64,000 bases of DNA, from positions 107,038 to 171,037 of the forward strand of contig JACOEL010000009.1 in assembly GCA_024998625.1 (NCBI GenBank), in the 5' to 3' direction. The notes under the pieces are model-generated. The model did not search any database and was not told the origin of the DNA. It saw only the letters and a list, made by a program, of their open reading frames with translations. How positions within the stretch are numbered: the first letter of the stretch is position 1; each line of letters begins with the position of its first letter. Positions 1 through 8,080 of this stretch are shown here, piece after piece. The DNA is from Nitrospira sp. GTDB taxonomy: Bacteria; Nitrospirota; Nitrospiria; Nitrospirales; Nitrospiraceae. The translations under genes were made by a program, and so were the position numbers.

Positions 1-558
1 ATCATTGCGCTCTCGCTGGATGCGGGCGATAAGCTGATCGGTGTGGACCTGACCGACGGCCAGCGTGAGATTTTGTTGGGCACGAAGCAGGGCATCACCA
101 TCCGGTTCAAGGAAGAAGATGTGCGCGCGATGGGACGCACGGCCCACGGGGTGCGCGGGATCACTCTTGAGACCGGCGACGAAGTCATCGGCATGGAGAC
201 GATTACGCCCGATTCGACCACTGCGATCCTCACCGTGACGGAAGGCGGGTACGGCAAACGGACACCGGTGAACGAATATCGCGTGCAAGGCCGCGGCGGC
301 AAAGGCATCATCAGCGTCAAGACGACCGAGCGGAACGGGCCGGCTGTGGGATTCCTCCAGGTTCGCGACGAGGATGAGATCATGTTGATGGCGGCGCAAG
401 GCAAAGTGTTGCGCTGTAAGGTGGACGACATCCGTGAAATCGGGCGCAACACCCAAGGTGTTCGCCTGCTCGATATGGATGGAGATGAGGATCGTGTGGT
501 CGCCGTCGTGAGACTGGTCGAACGCGAAGAAGGAGTGCCGGAAGAGGGCGAGTCATGA
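1..558 (+). CDS. gyrA: DNA gyrase subunit A, C-terminal part (5' truncated by window)
   Basis: The frame is open from base 1 to the TGA at 556-558, so about 185 C-terminal residues of a longer gene are visible. The protein shows repeated beta-pinwheel blades (LGTKQGITIRF, GGYGKRTPV, AAQGKVLRC) and a GyrA-box-like QGRGGKG at 286-306, which in this family wraps DNA and gives gyrase its supercoiling activity. An acidic tail (EREEGVPEEGES) closes the protein, as in many GyrA subunits. GyrA is the DNA-breaking subunit of the cytoplasmic GyrA2GyrB2 complex; its catalytic part lies outside the window. ParC is the alternative, but the box and blade pattern favour GyrA. Confidence 0.9.
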   Translation: MIALSLDAGDKLIGVDLTDGQREILLGTKQGITIRFKEEDVRAMGRTAHGVRGITLETGDEVIGMETITPDSTTAILTVTEGGYGKRTPVNEYRVQGRGGKGIISVKTTERNGPAVGFLQVRDEDEIMLMAAQGKVLRCKVDDIREIGRNTQGVRLLDMDGDEDRVVAVVRLVEREEGVPEEGES

Positions 559-598
559 CTCCTGGAAGCCGCCCCCGTTTCAAGCGGCTCCCCCCACC

Positions 599-1219
599 AT
601 GGTTATGAACCACCCAACTCCGCCATCGGTCGGGGCTCAGGCCACAACTCCGGCCAAGCGTCCGCTGGACACCGTGGTCAAAATGGCGCTGGGCGTCCTG
701 TTCGGTTCCTTTGCCTTGATCTGGGGCGGAATGTTTCTCAGCCGTCCGGATCGTTCGATTCCTCCCTATAGCATCGGCTCCCAGGAGCGCACGGTGGTGG
801 CGGTGCATGTGCCGTCCTGGACCAGCGACACCGAGATTGAAACTCTGATCGAGCGATTCCGGAAAGTCGGCGCGGAAAGCCGGAACTTCGGCAGTATGAA
901 GATCCAGCCCACCACTGTGGATGATCCCAAGGGGCGTTATCAGCATATTGCGATTTACATCTTCACCGATGAGGGCTGGACGGAACCGGAGGTGCTGCAC
1001 AAGTACGTGACGGGTGACGATGCCACGGTGCGGGACGGGTTTGAGGGGTCGGTGCGCGGATTTTACCGGCTTGATGGACAGGAAGAAGAAGGCCGTATCG
1101 GGCCGGTTCCCAGGGGAAAAGACAGCGCGGCCACCGCGGCCTATTCGCGGCAGTTGTTTAAGGGGACCGTCGTGCGGAACGCGGGGGCCTCTCCGGCTGA
1201 CTCAACGCCTGCGCCATGA
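599..1219 (+). CDS. Hypothetical single-pass membrane protein
   Basis: A 206-residue protein with a short cytoplasmic N-terminus, one hydrophobic segment at about residues 29-48 (MALGVLFGSFALIWGGMF) and a soluble, probably extracytoplasmic domain. I recognise no family. The soluble part contains VVAVHVPSW and the stretch HIAIYIFTDEGWTEPEVLHKYV, which suggests a small alpha/beta fold. It starts 40 nt after gyrA; ATG at 599 or 605 are both possible and neither has a strong ribosome binding site. Its last 62 nt overlap the 3' end of the opposite-strand dciA gene, so one of the two tails may be misjudged. Confidence 0.6.
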   Translation: MVMNHPTPPSVGAQATTPAKRPLDTVVKMALGVLFGSFALIWGGMFLSRPDRSIPPYSIGSQERTVVAVHVPSWTSDTEIETLIERFRKVGAESRNFGSMKIQPTTVDDPKGRYQHIAIYIFTDEGWTEPEVLHKYVTGDDATVRDGFEGSVRGFYRLDGQEEEGRIGPVPRGKDSAATAAYSRQLFKGTVVRNAGASPADSTPAP

Positions 1220-1664
1220 TGGTCACCAGGTGTTCACGCAGGGCCTGGTCCTGAATGCCCTGCGCGTGGAGCGTGACTTCCTGGAGTAACTGGGGCGACG
1301 GTTGAATCGTCAACGGGTCGGGGTCAGTCGTTGCTTCGGCAGTCGGCGATTGGTCTGCAGTGAACTCTCCGATGCGCAAGACGATTTCCGTGACCAACGG
1401 CTGGCCCGCCATCGCATTCACCTTCTCCAACAGGACCGGCTTGAGGAAGGTGAGCTGCTGTAGCCACACCGAGTTGTGCACCAGGACGTACAACTTTTTG
1501 AATCGGATTTGATCGGGATGCGTGTGGGCCGCGATCGGCTCGCCCACGATGTCGGGCCACTGACGTCGCAGGCGCGCTTCGAATAGCTTGCTCTCCAGGC
1601 CCAACCTGTGGGCGACACCGGCTAAGATAGAACTGAATGAGTCGAGTCTGCTCTGTCCACGCAT
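1158..1664 (-). CDS. dciA: DUF721 / DciA-like replicative helicase loader
   Basis: The DUF721 core is clear: LFEARLRRQWPDIVGEPIA, then HTHPDQIRFKKLYVLVHNSVW and LTFLKPVLLEKVNA. Proteins of this family (DciA) act in the cytoplasm to deliver the DnaB helicase in bacteria lacking DnaC or DnaI loaders. The ATG at 1664 gives 168 residues and the sequence MRGQSRLDSFSSIL. A longer reading from 1724 would start inside the 1709-1901 repeat and is unlikely. The C-terminal third (proline- and arginine-rich) is unconserved. Family membership is seen; the helicase-loading role is from family knowledge. Confidence 0.75.
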   Translation of the reverse strand: MRGQSRLDSFSSILAGVAHRLGLESKLFEARLRRQWPDIVGEPIAAHTHPDQIRFKKLYVLVHNSVWLQQLTFLKPVLLEKVNAMAGQPLVTEIVLRIGEFTADQSPTAEATTDPDPLTIQPSPQLLQEVTLHAQGIQDQALREHLVTIMAQALSQPERPPRSARRSP

Positions 1665-1708
1665 GGTGGTATGATAACAAAATGTGCCCGATGGAAATAG
1701 CGCGCGCG

Positions 1709-1901
1709 AGCCCACATGATGCATGGTGGTTCGTCGCGAAATGGCGGAGTCGCGAAGCGAGACGGGCGTGTGGAGCCGTGAGGAAGGGAGGCATCCTTGA
1801 ACAGGATGTCGACCGACCGAGCGGCGAGCCCGCCCGCCGACAGGCCTGTCGCAGCCGCGAACCCGCGATTGCAGCAGAAGTGCTCATGCATCATGTGGGC
1901 T
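1709..1901. repeat. 193-bp element bounded by perfect 17-bp inverted repeats
   Basis: AGCCCACATGATGCATG at 1709-1725 is repeated in exact inverted form at 1885-1901. The interior has no gene but holds a small hairpin (CATCCT-TGAAC-AGGATG) and GC-rich sequence. The architecture is that of a miniature inverted-repeat element or a long palindromic intergenic repeat. It lies between the divergent dciA and smpB genes and ends 8 nt before the smpB start codon, so it must carry or replace part of the smpB leader. Confidence 0.7.
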
Positions 1902-1909
1902 AGTATGAG

Positions 1910-2389
1910 ATGACGAAAACGCACGACAAAGAAGACCAGTACAAAGTCGTCGCCACCAATCGCAAGGCGTATCACGACTACTTCATCGAAGAGAAGTTCG
2001 AAGCCGGGGTCATCCTACAGGGGACTGAGGTGAAGTCGTTGCGGGAAGGGCGTGTCAACCTCCAGGATAGTTATGCCTCGGTGGATGACGGCGAGGTCTA
2101 CTTGCAGCATTGTCACATCAGTCCCTACTCGCACGGCAATTTGATGAATCACGACCCGCTCCGCAAGCGAAAGCTGCTGTTGCATCGCAAAGAGATCAAC
2201 AAGCTGATCGGGAAAACCCAACTGAAGGGCCTCACGCTCGTCCCCTTGCGCATTTACTTTTCGAAGCGCGGCCACGCCAAAGTGGAGTTAGCCCTGGCGA
2301 AGGGCAAGAAACAATACGATCGTCGCGAATCGATCAAAGCCCGCGAAGCCGGCCGTGAAGTCGAGCGCGCCATCAAGCAGAGGAAATAA
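1910..2389 (+). CDS. smpB: SsrA-binding protein SmpB
   Basis: SmpB binds tmRNA and brings it to stalled ribosomes for trans-translation. The 159-residue length is normal. Visible family signatures are [22 protein letters not shown] at the N-terminus (OB fold), [29 protein letters not shown], and the basic tail ([29 protein letters not shown]) that folds as a helix in the mRNA channel. The partner RNA, ssrA, is at 35473-35823 in this window. The ATG at 1910 lies 9 nt after the end of the 193-bp repeat; no good ribosome binding site is visible before it, so initiation may depend on the repeat-derived leader. Confidence 0.95.
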   Translation: MTKTHDKEDQYKVVATNRKAYHDYFIEEKFEAGVILQGTEVKSLREGRVNLQDSYASVDDGEVYLQHCHISPYSHGNLMNHDPLRKRKLLLHRKEINKLIGKTQLKGLTLVPLRIYFSKRGHAKVELALAKGKKQYDRRESIKAREAGREVERAIKQRK

Positions 2390-2591
2390 TCGGCTTCGTC
2401 CCTCACACGTCCCTTCCTTCCTCCCTGTCCGAGAGAACCCGCGAGGTCTCGGTTGTTCCTCGGAGTTTTCGATCCCATCCCCCGTCGAGCAGATCATTGA
2501 TAGGCCTATGGCCCGTCGCGTATCTCCCTAGAACACAACTGATTGATCTGTAAGAATCTGTTTCCTTCCTGTTGAGGGAGAATATTTGCCC

Positions 2592-2622
2592 TTGACTTAG
2601 TTCTAATTAGAACTATTATACT
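2592..2622 (+). promoter_or_regulatory. Promoter with an 18-bp perfect palindromic operator, upstream of the doxX gene run
   Basis: TTGACT at 2592-2597 is a good -35 box, and TATTAT at 2614-2619 (16-bp gap) or TATACT at 2617-2622 (19-bp gap) can serve as -10. Between them lies TAGTTCTAATTAGAACTA (2598-2615), a perfect palindrome. This placement is typical of a repressor operator; MarR- and HxlR-type regulators use such AT-rich palindromes. The predicted start lies about 80 nt before the doxX ATG. The rest of the 2390-2709 gap holds only pyrimidine-rich sequence after smpB and no gene that I can see. Confidence 0.65.
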
Positions 2623-2709
2623 GGCTCACGGGCAGAGCGGCGTTTCGCCGGCGATCTGAGCGGTGGGCAGAGTCGGGCGGTCAATGGTCGATCACGGGAG
2701 GGTACTAAA

Positions 2710-3156
2710 ATGAAAGCACTATTCAATACAGACGACAGTTGGTCCGGCCTGATTTTGCGGCTGACCTTGGGGTTGGTGATGCTGCCGCACGGGGCTCAAA
2801 AGTTGCTGGGTTGGTTCGGTGGATTCGGGTTCGACGGGACGATGGGTTTTTTCACCCAGAAAATGGGGCTACCCTGGATCATCGCGTTTCTGGTTATCAT
2901 GGGGGAGTTTTTTGGCAGCCTGGGGTTGCTCGCCGGCCTGTTCACGCGATTCACCGCCGCCAGCTTCATGGTGATCATGCTGGGAGCCATTCTGACGGTG
3001 CATCTGCCGGTCGGGTTTTTCATGAATTGGTTCGGGCAACAACAGGGGGAGGGCTATGAGTACCATCTCCTGGTGATCGGGCTGGCCGCCGCATTGTTGG
3101 TGACGGGAGGCGGTCGATGGTCGATTGATCGGGTTGTGGCGGAACGAGTCGCCTGA
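2710..3156 (+). CDS. DoxX family membrane protein
   Basis: A 148-residue protein with four hydrophobic segments and the DoxX signatures PHGAQKLLGWFGG, GLFTRFTAASF and FFMNWFGQQQGEG. DoxX-like proteins are inner-membrane proteins often encoded with quinone-, thiol- or electrophile-detoxifying enzymes (for example CatD and MhqP in Bacillus). It is the first gene after the palindromic promoter, with GGAGGG just before the ATG. It is closely related to the second DoxX protein at 18376-18882: the two share long identical stretches such as HGAQKLLGWFGG and FFMNWFGQQQGEG. The biochemical activity is not known from sequence. Confidence 0.88.
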   Translation: MKALFNTDDSWSGLILRLTLGLVMLPHGAQKLLGWFGGFGFDGTMGFFTQKMGLPWIIAFLVIMGEFFGSLGLLAGLFTRFTAASFMVIMLGAILTVHLPVGFFMNWFGQQQGEGYEYHLLVIGLAAALLVTGGGRWSIDRVVAERVA

Positions 3157-3177
3157 CGCAGGAAAGGAGAGCGAAAG

Positions 3178-4035
3178 ATGTTCGTCGTATTGGGAGCCAC
3201 AGGACATACCGGAGCTGTGGTCGCAGAGATGCTGCTCGCTCGCAAACAGCCGGTGCGTGTGGTCGTTCGTTCTGCCGACAAGGGGGCAGTCTGGAAGGCA
3301 AAAGGGGCCGAGGTGGCCATCGCCTCGCTGGATGATGTGCCGGCCTTGACGAAGGCCTTACAAGGGGCCTTGGGTACCTACATGCTGATGCCGCCGAACT
3401 ATGGCGCCGCCGCGTGGCTTGCGGAGCAGCGGCAGCGGTTGGATCGCGTGGCGGAAGCCGTCAAAGCGAGCGGGATTCCGCATGTGGTGTTCCTGTCGTC
3501 CGTCGGCGGTCAGATCCCGGAGGGCACCGGCCCTATACGCGCCGTCCGATACGGTGAGCAGAAATTGAGTGCGGTGGCTGGTAATCTGACGATCTTGCGC
3601 CCCTGTTACTTCATGGAGAACTGGGCGCCGAGTATCGGTATGGCAAAGGGCCAGGGCTTGCTGCCCACATTCATGGCGCCGCAGGCGAAGGTGCCGATGA
3701 TTGCGACCAGGGATATCGGCCGCGCCGCAGCGGAGCGATTGATGGCCGGCGGAAGGGGCCACAGGGTGGTGGAGCTTGCGGGCCCGGAGGAGTACAGTCC
3801 GGAACAGGTGGCCGAGGCGCTCGGCCGGATTCTTGGCCGGGCGGTCGTCGCGCAACCGGCGCCGCTCAGCGCAGTGGTGCCGACATTCACCTCGTTCGGC
3901 TTTTCCGGAGAGGCAGCCGGCTTGTTCGAGGAAATGTACACCGCGTTCTCAACCGGTGCGATCGGGTATGAACACCCCGCCTCGCTGGTGCGGGGGACCA
4001 TTCCCCTCGCGGAGGCACTGCGCGGAATGGCGTAA
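3178..4035 (+). CDS. NmrA-like NAD(P)-binding oxidoreductase or redox sensor
   Basis: A Rossmann protein of 285 residues in the atypical short-chain dehydrogenase group. The nucleotide loop is GATGHTGAVVAEMLL (residues 5-19), followed by VVVRSADK, where an arginine after the second strand suggests NADP. VVFLSSVGG and FMENW match the NmrA/SDRa5 pattern. Relatives include quinone oxidoreductase 2 (QorB) and NADP-sensing NmrA proteins, which fits the quinone- and electrophile-related neighbours. GGAAAGGAGAG precedes the ATG. It lies 21 nt after doxX and 13 nt before the pirin gene, so the three are almost certainly co-transcribed. Confidence 0.85.
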   Translation: MFVVLGATGHTGAVVAEMLLARKQPVRVVVRSADKGAVWKAKGAEVAIASLDDVPALTKALQGALGTYMLMPPNYGAAAWLAEQRQRLDRVAEAVKASGIPHVVFLSSVGGQIPEGTGPIRAVRYGEQKLSAVAGNLTILRPCYFMENWAPSIGMAKGQGLLPTFMAPQAKVPMIATRDIGRAAAERLMAGGRGHRVVELAGPEEYSPEQVAEALGRILGRAVVAQPAPLSAVVPTFTSFGFSGEAAGLFEEMYTAFSTGAIGYEHPASLVRGTIPLAEALRGMA

Positions 4036-4048
4036 GGAAGGAGGCACT

Positions 4049-4933
4049 ATGCGAACAGACACATCCGTTGCGAAAGACCTTGTCGGAGTGTATCAGGCCG
4101 GGTCCCATCATATGGTCGGGGATGGGTTTCCGGTCCGTAACATGATTCCCGGCGCCGGAGTCGAAGAGCGGCTGTCGCCGTTTTTAATGCTCGACTATCT
4201 GGGCCCGCAGCAGTTCCCGCCGACTGACCGGCAGCTCGGGGTCGGCGAGCATCCCCATCGGGGCTTTGAGACGGTCACCATCATGTATCACGGCAAGGTG
4301 GCGCATCGTGATTCGACAGGCAGCGGCGGCGTTATCGGCCCCGGCGATGTGCAGTGGATGACGGCAGCCTCGGGTGTCGTGCACGAAGAGTTGCATGAGA
4401 AGGCATTCGCGAAGCAGGGTGGCCTGTTGGAGGGGATCCAGCTGTGGGTCAATCTGCCGAAGGCGTTCAAGATGACCGCGCCGAGATATCAGACGCTGGT
4501 CGATGCCGAGATTCCTGTGGTCGAGCTCGATGGAGGAGCCGGCCGGGTGCGTGTGATCGCCGGAGAGTTTCGCACGGTGAAAGGTCCGGCAAAGACCTTT
4601 AGTCCGGTCCACCTCTACGACCTGCGGTTGAAGGCGGGCCACCGGACTGAACTCGACTTGCCCGAGGGATATAATTCGTCCCTGTTCGTGCTGCATGGAC
4701 AAGTTGTGGTGAATGGGTCGCAGCCTGTGCAGGAAGTGGAAATCGCGCTGTTCGGTCAGCGAGGCGAGCGGGTCGTCGTGGAGGCGAAGCAGGATGCGAC
4801 CATCCTCGTGCTGAGCGGCGAGCCGATTGCCGAGCCGATCGCCCGGTACGGTCCGTTCGTGATGAACACGCGCGACGAAATTATTCAGGCCGTGCACGAC
4901 TACCAGGCGGGAAAGATGGGTCATTTGTCATGA
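4049..4933 (+). CDS. Pirin family cupin protein
   Basis: The ATG at 4049 follows AAGGAAGGAGG and gives 294 residues, the normal pirin length. The metal-binding cupin motif is clear: GVGEHPHRGFETVTIMYHGKVAHRDS, with HPHRG and the later H and E (VVHEE) supplying ligands. The C-terminal cupin follows the pattern YNSSLFVLHGQVVVN. Bacterial pirins have quercetin 2,3-dioxygenase activity or act as redox-responsive modulators. The stop overlaps the start of the next gene by ATGA. A longer upstream reading in this frame only overlaps the NmrA gene and is not used. Confidence 0.9.
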   Translation: MRTDTSVAKDLVGVYQAGSHHMVGDGFPVRNMIPGAGVEERLSPFLMLDYLGPQQFPPTDRQLGVGEHPHRGFETVTIMYHGKVAHRDSTGSGGVIGPGDVQWMTAASGVVHEELHEKAFAKQGGLLEGIQLWVNLPKAFKMTAPRYQTLVDAEIPVVELDGGAGRVRVIAGEFRTVKGPAKTFSPVHLYDLRLKAGHRTELDLPEGYNSSLFVLHGQVVVNGSQPVQEVEIALFGQRGERVVVEAKQDATILVLSGEPIAEPIARYGPFVMNTRDEIIQAVHDYQAGKMGHLS

Positions 4934-5571
4934 CCGGCCAGGCGCTCACGGTCGATGTGTATTCGGACGTGGTGTGCCCCTGGTGTTACATCGGCAAACG
5001 GCGACTGGAACAGGCGCTGGAATCGGTCCAGGCGCAGGCGACGACGCGCGTATTCTGGCGCCCGTTTCAGCTCAATCCGACCATGCCCAAGGCCGGCATG
5101 GATCGCCGGGTGTATCTTGAAGCGAAGTTCGGCGGGCCCGGCGAAATGAAGTCGGTCCAGGATCGCGTTGCCGCAGTGGGAACGAGTGTGGGCATCGAGT
5201 TCGGGCTCGATCGGATTGCGCGGACACCAAACACGTTCGATGCCCATCGACTGATCTGGTTCGCCCAGCAACAGGGCCGTCAGGACGAGGTAGTTGAAGA
5301 ACTGTTTCACGGGTACTTCACGGAGGGACTGCATATAGGCCAGGCCGAAATCCTGGCCTCCCTCGCCGTCCGGGCCGGATTGAATGGAGAAGCGGTCGGC
5401 CGTCTGCTGCAGGCTCAGGAGGGCGTCGCTGCCGTGCGGCAAGAGGAGGCCCACGGCCATCAACTGGGCATCAGAGGGGTTCCCTATTTCGTGCTGAATG
5501 GAAAGGCTGCGCTCTCCGGTGCCCAGCCGGTGGAGACGTTCATTTCTGCGATCAAACAGGTTACGGGGTAA
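4930..5571 (+). CDS. DsbA family (FrnE-like) thioredoxin-fold oxidoreductase
   Basis: 213 residues beginning with the strand VDVYSDVVCPWCYIGKRRLEQAL; CPWC is the redox-active CXXC. The C-terminal cis-proline region is GIRGVPYFVLNGKAALSGAQP. No signal peptide is present, so it is cytoplasmic, like FrnE and 2-hydroxychromene-2-carboxylate isomerase relatives. FrnE of Deinococcus is a thiol isomerase linked to oxidative stress. Its ATGA overlap with the pirin gene shows translational coupling. A glutathione-dependent isomerase role is the alternative, but the intact CPWC favours disulfide chemistry. Confidence 0.87.
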   Translation: MTGQALTVDVYSDVVCPWCYIGKRRLEQALESVQAQATTRVFWRPFQLNPTMPKAGMDRRVYLEAKFGGPGEMKSVQDRVAAVGTSVGIEFGLDRIARTPNTFDAHRLIWFAQQQGRQDEVVEELFHGYFTEGLHIGQAEILASLAVRAGLNGEAVGRLLQAQEGVAAVRQEEAHGHQLGIRGVPYFVLNGKAALSGAQPVETFISAIKQVTG

Positions 5572-5583
5572 GGAGGTCCTGCG

Positions 5584-6021
5584 ATGGCGGTTCAAGTGTA
5601 TGGATGCAACCACATCGTCATTGAAGTCACCGACGCCAAGAAAGCCGTGAAGTTTTATTCGGACGTGTTCGGGCTCACGATGTTGCGAGGTGGAGAAGGC
5701 GCGGCCTGGTGCAAGCTCGGCGAACATCAATTCATGGCGATTTTTGAAGTGGAGCAGCTGCAGCCGGATCGCGTGAAGCATTTCGGATTAATGGTGCGTG
5801 ATGCGGAGCAGATCAAAGAAGTCCGGCGCAAGCTCACCAGGAAGTACAAGCTGAAGATGGAGCCGCATTTCCGCTGTGATTTCCGCGACCCCTGGGGGAA
5901 CCGCATTCAGGTCGGTGATCTGTCGGACGAGTCTCTGGTCTGGCTCCTCCCCTATCAAGAAGTCCAGAAGGCGGGAATCACGTTCTCCAAGCCCTCGAAT
6001 GCTCGACAAGGAAGGAAGTGA
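5584..6021 (+). CDS. VOC (glyoxalase/dioxygenase) superfamily protein
   Basis: A 145-residue, two-module VOC protein. The first beta-alpha-beta-beta-beta unit reads YGCNHIVIEVTDAKKAVKFYSDVFGLTMLRGG, with the metal ligand His in the first strand. The second unit ends FRDPWGNRIQVGDLS; the usual ligand Glu of the last strand (RIEV) is replaced by Gln, so the metal site may be altered. VOC members include glyoxalase I, fosfomycin-modifying enzymes and ring-cleaving dioxygenases. AAGGAGG precedes the ATG, 12 nt after the FrnE-like gene. The substrate cannot be told; the setting suggests a reactive carbonyl or quinone-derived compound. Confidence 0.85.
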   Translation: MAVQVYGCNHIVIEVTDAKKAVKFYSDVFGLTMLRGGEGAAWCKLGEHQFMAIFEVEQLQPDRVKHFGLMVRDAEQIKEVRRKLTRKYKLKMEPHFRCDFRDPWGNRIQVGDLSDESLVWLLPYQEVQKAGITFSKPSNARQGRK

Positions 6022-6025
6022 CAGA

Positions 6026-6484
6026 ATGCCTGATCTGGAGAAGGTCCGAACGCTTGCGAAAGATCTCACCAAGACCTATCCTCGCAGCCCGCGGGAAATG
6101 CTGGGGGGCTATGTTATCGGCGCGCGTTGCGCGGACAAGTGCCGGGCGTTTCTCCTGGGCATCAACGGAGACTATAACTATTGGCCCTGCTCGTTAGCCG
6201 GCCTGCTGTTCTCGTTCACGGGCATCACGCCGGAGCAATTCAAGGAGGTCGTGGCCACTGGGGCAAGCGACGAGGAGCTGGCCGCTTGGCTCAAGGCGCA
6301 CAGCAAGGTACAGGACCAGCAGGCGATTACTGAGTGGAACAACAAGATGCGGGACCTGCGACTATCCGAGATGGCGCCGTCGGTGCAGGCCTATATGGAA
6401 GACTACATCCCGAAGTATGTGCCGAGTCACCGCCCCGTCTACGTGTATTTCGATGTGTACGATTTGGAAGAGAAGCGTTTGTGA
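6026..6484 (+). CDS. DUF5069 domain protein
   Basis: The ATG at 6026, preceded by GGAAGGAAG, gives 152 residues. The start LAKDLTKTYPRSPREMLGGYVIGARCADKCRAFLLG is the DUF5069 signature, followed by ITPEQFKEVVATGASDEELAAWL, also typical. The family is cytoplasmic and has no established function. Two cysteines (ARCADKC) lie in the conserved N-terminal part, and a third in NYWPCSL. It starts 4 nt after the VOC gene, so it belongs to the same operon, where it may act with the redox enzymes; that role is inference only. Confidence 0.8.
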   Translation: MPDLEKVRTLAKDLTKTYPRSPREMLGGYVIGARCADKCRAFLLGINGDYNYWPCSLAGLLFSFTGITPEQFKEVVATGASDEELAAWLKAHSKVQDQQAITEWNNKMRDLRLSEMAPSVQAYMEDYIPKYVPSHRPVYVYFDVYDLEEKRL

Positions 6485-6521
6485 CGGGCAAACCTAGAGC
6501 TAACACTTGAAGGAACTCGAC

Positions 6522-7628
6522 ATGCCGGATGCGACATGGACTGAGATCGGTTCGGTCGATGACCTCAAGCAGCGCCCCCTCCGGCAGATTGTCTGCGGCC
6601 AGACGAAGCTGGCCCTGTCGTACAAGGACGGCCGGTTCACGGCGATTTCAGGGGTCTGCAATCATATCGGCGGGCCATTGGGCGAAGGACGGCTTGAGGG
6701 TGACTACGTCGTCTGTCCCTGGCATTACTGGAAGTTTCACCATCAAACCGGCCGGGGCGAGCCTGGGTATGAAGGTGATCAGGTTGCGACCTATGCCGTG
6801 AAGGTGGAGGATGGACGCGTCTTTGTCGATCTGACACCGGTCACGAAGCGGCGCAAGCTCCCGAAACAAACGCACCCGCTCGCGCGCCTGATCGTACGAG
6901 CCGACGGTCCCATTCGTGTGCTGGGCCTCGCCACGACCGCGATGACGGCGGATCAGCCGCGTTTCAGCGCCTCCGATGCCCTGCTGGAGGAAGCACTTGC
7001 GCATGCGCGCGAGCATCTGCAGCTCGACACGCAACTGATCAAGCTCCGTGACCTCTCGTTCCGGGCCTGTGAAGGGTTTTATTCCAAGTCGGCGGAAGCC
7101 TGCACCTGGCCCTGCTCGATCACGCAGATGGATCCGACCGATCAAATGGACCAGGTGTACGAAGCCGTGGTGCATTGGGCGGATGTGATTCTCGTCTCGA
7201 CACCGATCCGATGGGGCGGCGCCAGCAGCCTCTATTACAAAATGGTCGAACGGATGAACTGCATTCAGAATCAGGAGACCATCGCCAACAGGCATCTCCT
7301 CAAGAATAAAGTCGCGGCCTTCATCATTATGGGCGGACAGGACAATGTGCAAGGTGTCGCCGGTCAACTGATGACCTTTTTCGCCGAAGTCGGTTGCCAG
7401 TTCCCGCAGTTTCCCTTTATCGCCCATTCGCGCGGATGGAGCGCGGAGGACATGGAGCGGAACAACAGCGAGGTGCAGAACAGCCGGGAGTTGCGCGAGG
7501 GGGCTCAGGCGCTTGTCGTACGCGCCGCGGAGATGGCGCGGCTCATGGTGGAGGGGCAGCTGGCGATGCATCCGCTCACCCGGGGTGGCCGCAAGGCGCA
7601 TCAACTGGATAGTGAACCGACGGGATGA
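6522..7628 (+). CDS. Rieske [2Fe-2S] ferredoxin fused to an NADPH-dependent FMN reductase
   Basis: The ATG at 6522 follows AAGGA at 6510 and gives 368 residues. Residues 1-110 form a Rieske domain with both ligand pairs: C46-N-H48 (GVCNHIGGPLG) and C65-PW-H68 (VVCPWHYWKF). Residues 130-350 are a flavodoxin-like fold: VLGLATTAMT, LIKLRDLSF, a cysteine-rich loop (RACEGFYSKSAEACTWPC), VILVSTPIRWGGASSLYYKMVERM and FIIMGGQDNVQGVAGQLM. The fusion puts an iron-sulfur relay and a flavin in one cytoplasmic chain, implying internal electron transfer to an electrophile or quinone. A TTG start at 6507 is possible but less likely. Confidence 0.85.
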   Translation: MPDATWTEIGSVDDLKQRPLRQIVCGQTKLALSYKDGRFTAISGVCNHIGGPLGEGRLEGDYVVCPWHYWKFHHQTGRGEPGYEGDQVATYAVKVEDGRVFVDLTPVTKRRKLPKQTHPLARLIVRADGPIRVLGLATTAMTADQPRFSASDALLEEALAHAREHLQLDTQLIKLRDLSFRACEGFYSKSAEACTWPCSITQMDPTDQMDQVYEAVVHWADVILVSTPIRWGGASSLYYKMVERMNCIQNQETIANRHLLKNKVAAFIIMGGQDNVQGVAGQLMTFFAEVGCQFPQFPFIAHSRGWSAEDMERNNSEVQNSRELREGAQALVVRAAEMARLMVEGQLAMHPLTRGGRKAHQLDSEPTG

Positions 7629-7657
7629 GCGGGATCGATTCGCAAGGAGGCGAGATC

Positions 7658-8080
7658 ATGTCAGGTGAGGATCACATGCGCGCGCATCTGGGCAATCTGT
7701 CGCGGTCATTGCTGCGCCTGCACAAGGCGTTGCTGGACAGCGAACGGGTCTCCTATGAGCGGGTGCATGGGCGCATCGAGACGAATGGTGCGTTCTTTCA
7801 ACTTGTCTTGGGTGACGCGTGGTTCGCCTGGTTGCGCCCGCTCTCTCAATTGATGGTGAAGATCGATGAGCTGTCCGAGGAAGAGGAAATCGAGGACCGG
7901 ACGGAGATGACCCTGGCAATCGACTCGGTGCGGACCATGTTGACGCCGTCCGAAGAAGGCAATGGATTCGGCAGGCACTATTACGACGCGTTGCAGCGCG
8001 CGCCGGATGTGGTGCTGGCGCATGCGGCGGTCAGGGCGCTGCTCCGGACATCGTCGCCCGGGAAGGAGTCGATCACATGA
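7658..8080 (+). CDS. Conserved hypothetical protein
   Basis: AAGGAGG at 7644-7650 places the start at ATG 7658, giving 140 residues. The protein is helical, with a patterned stretch SLLRLHKALLDSERVSYERVHGRIETNGAFFQLVLGDAWFAWLRPLSQLMVKIDEL. I do not recognise a named family. There are no membrane segments, signal peptide or cysteines. It ends in an ATGA overlap with the following VOC gene, which ties it to the same operon and to that protein's translation. Confidence 0.7.
   Translation: MSGEDHMRAHLGNLSRSLLRLHKALLDSERVSYERVHGRIETNGAFFQLVLGDAWFAWLRPLSQLMVKIDELSEEEEIEDRTEMTLAIDSVRTMLTPSEEGNGFGRHYYDALQRAPDVVLAHAAVRALLRTSSPGKESIT

Noticed and set aside
1158..1219. 62-nt antisense overlap between dciA and the membrane protein as a regulatory device
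   Set aside because: The overlapping ends are unconserved-looking tails; simple convergent overlap explains it.
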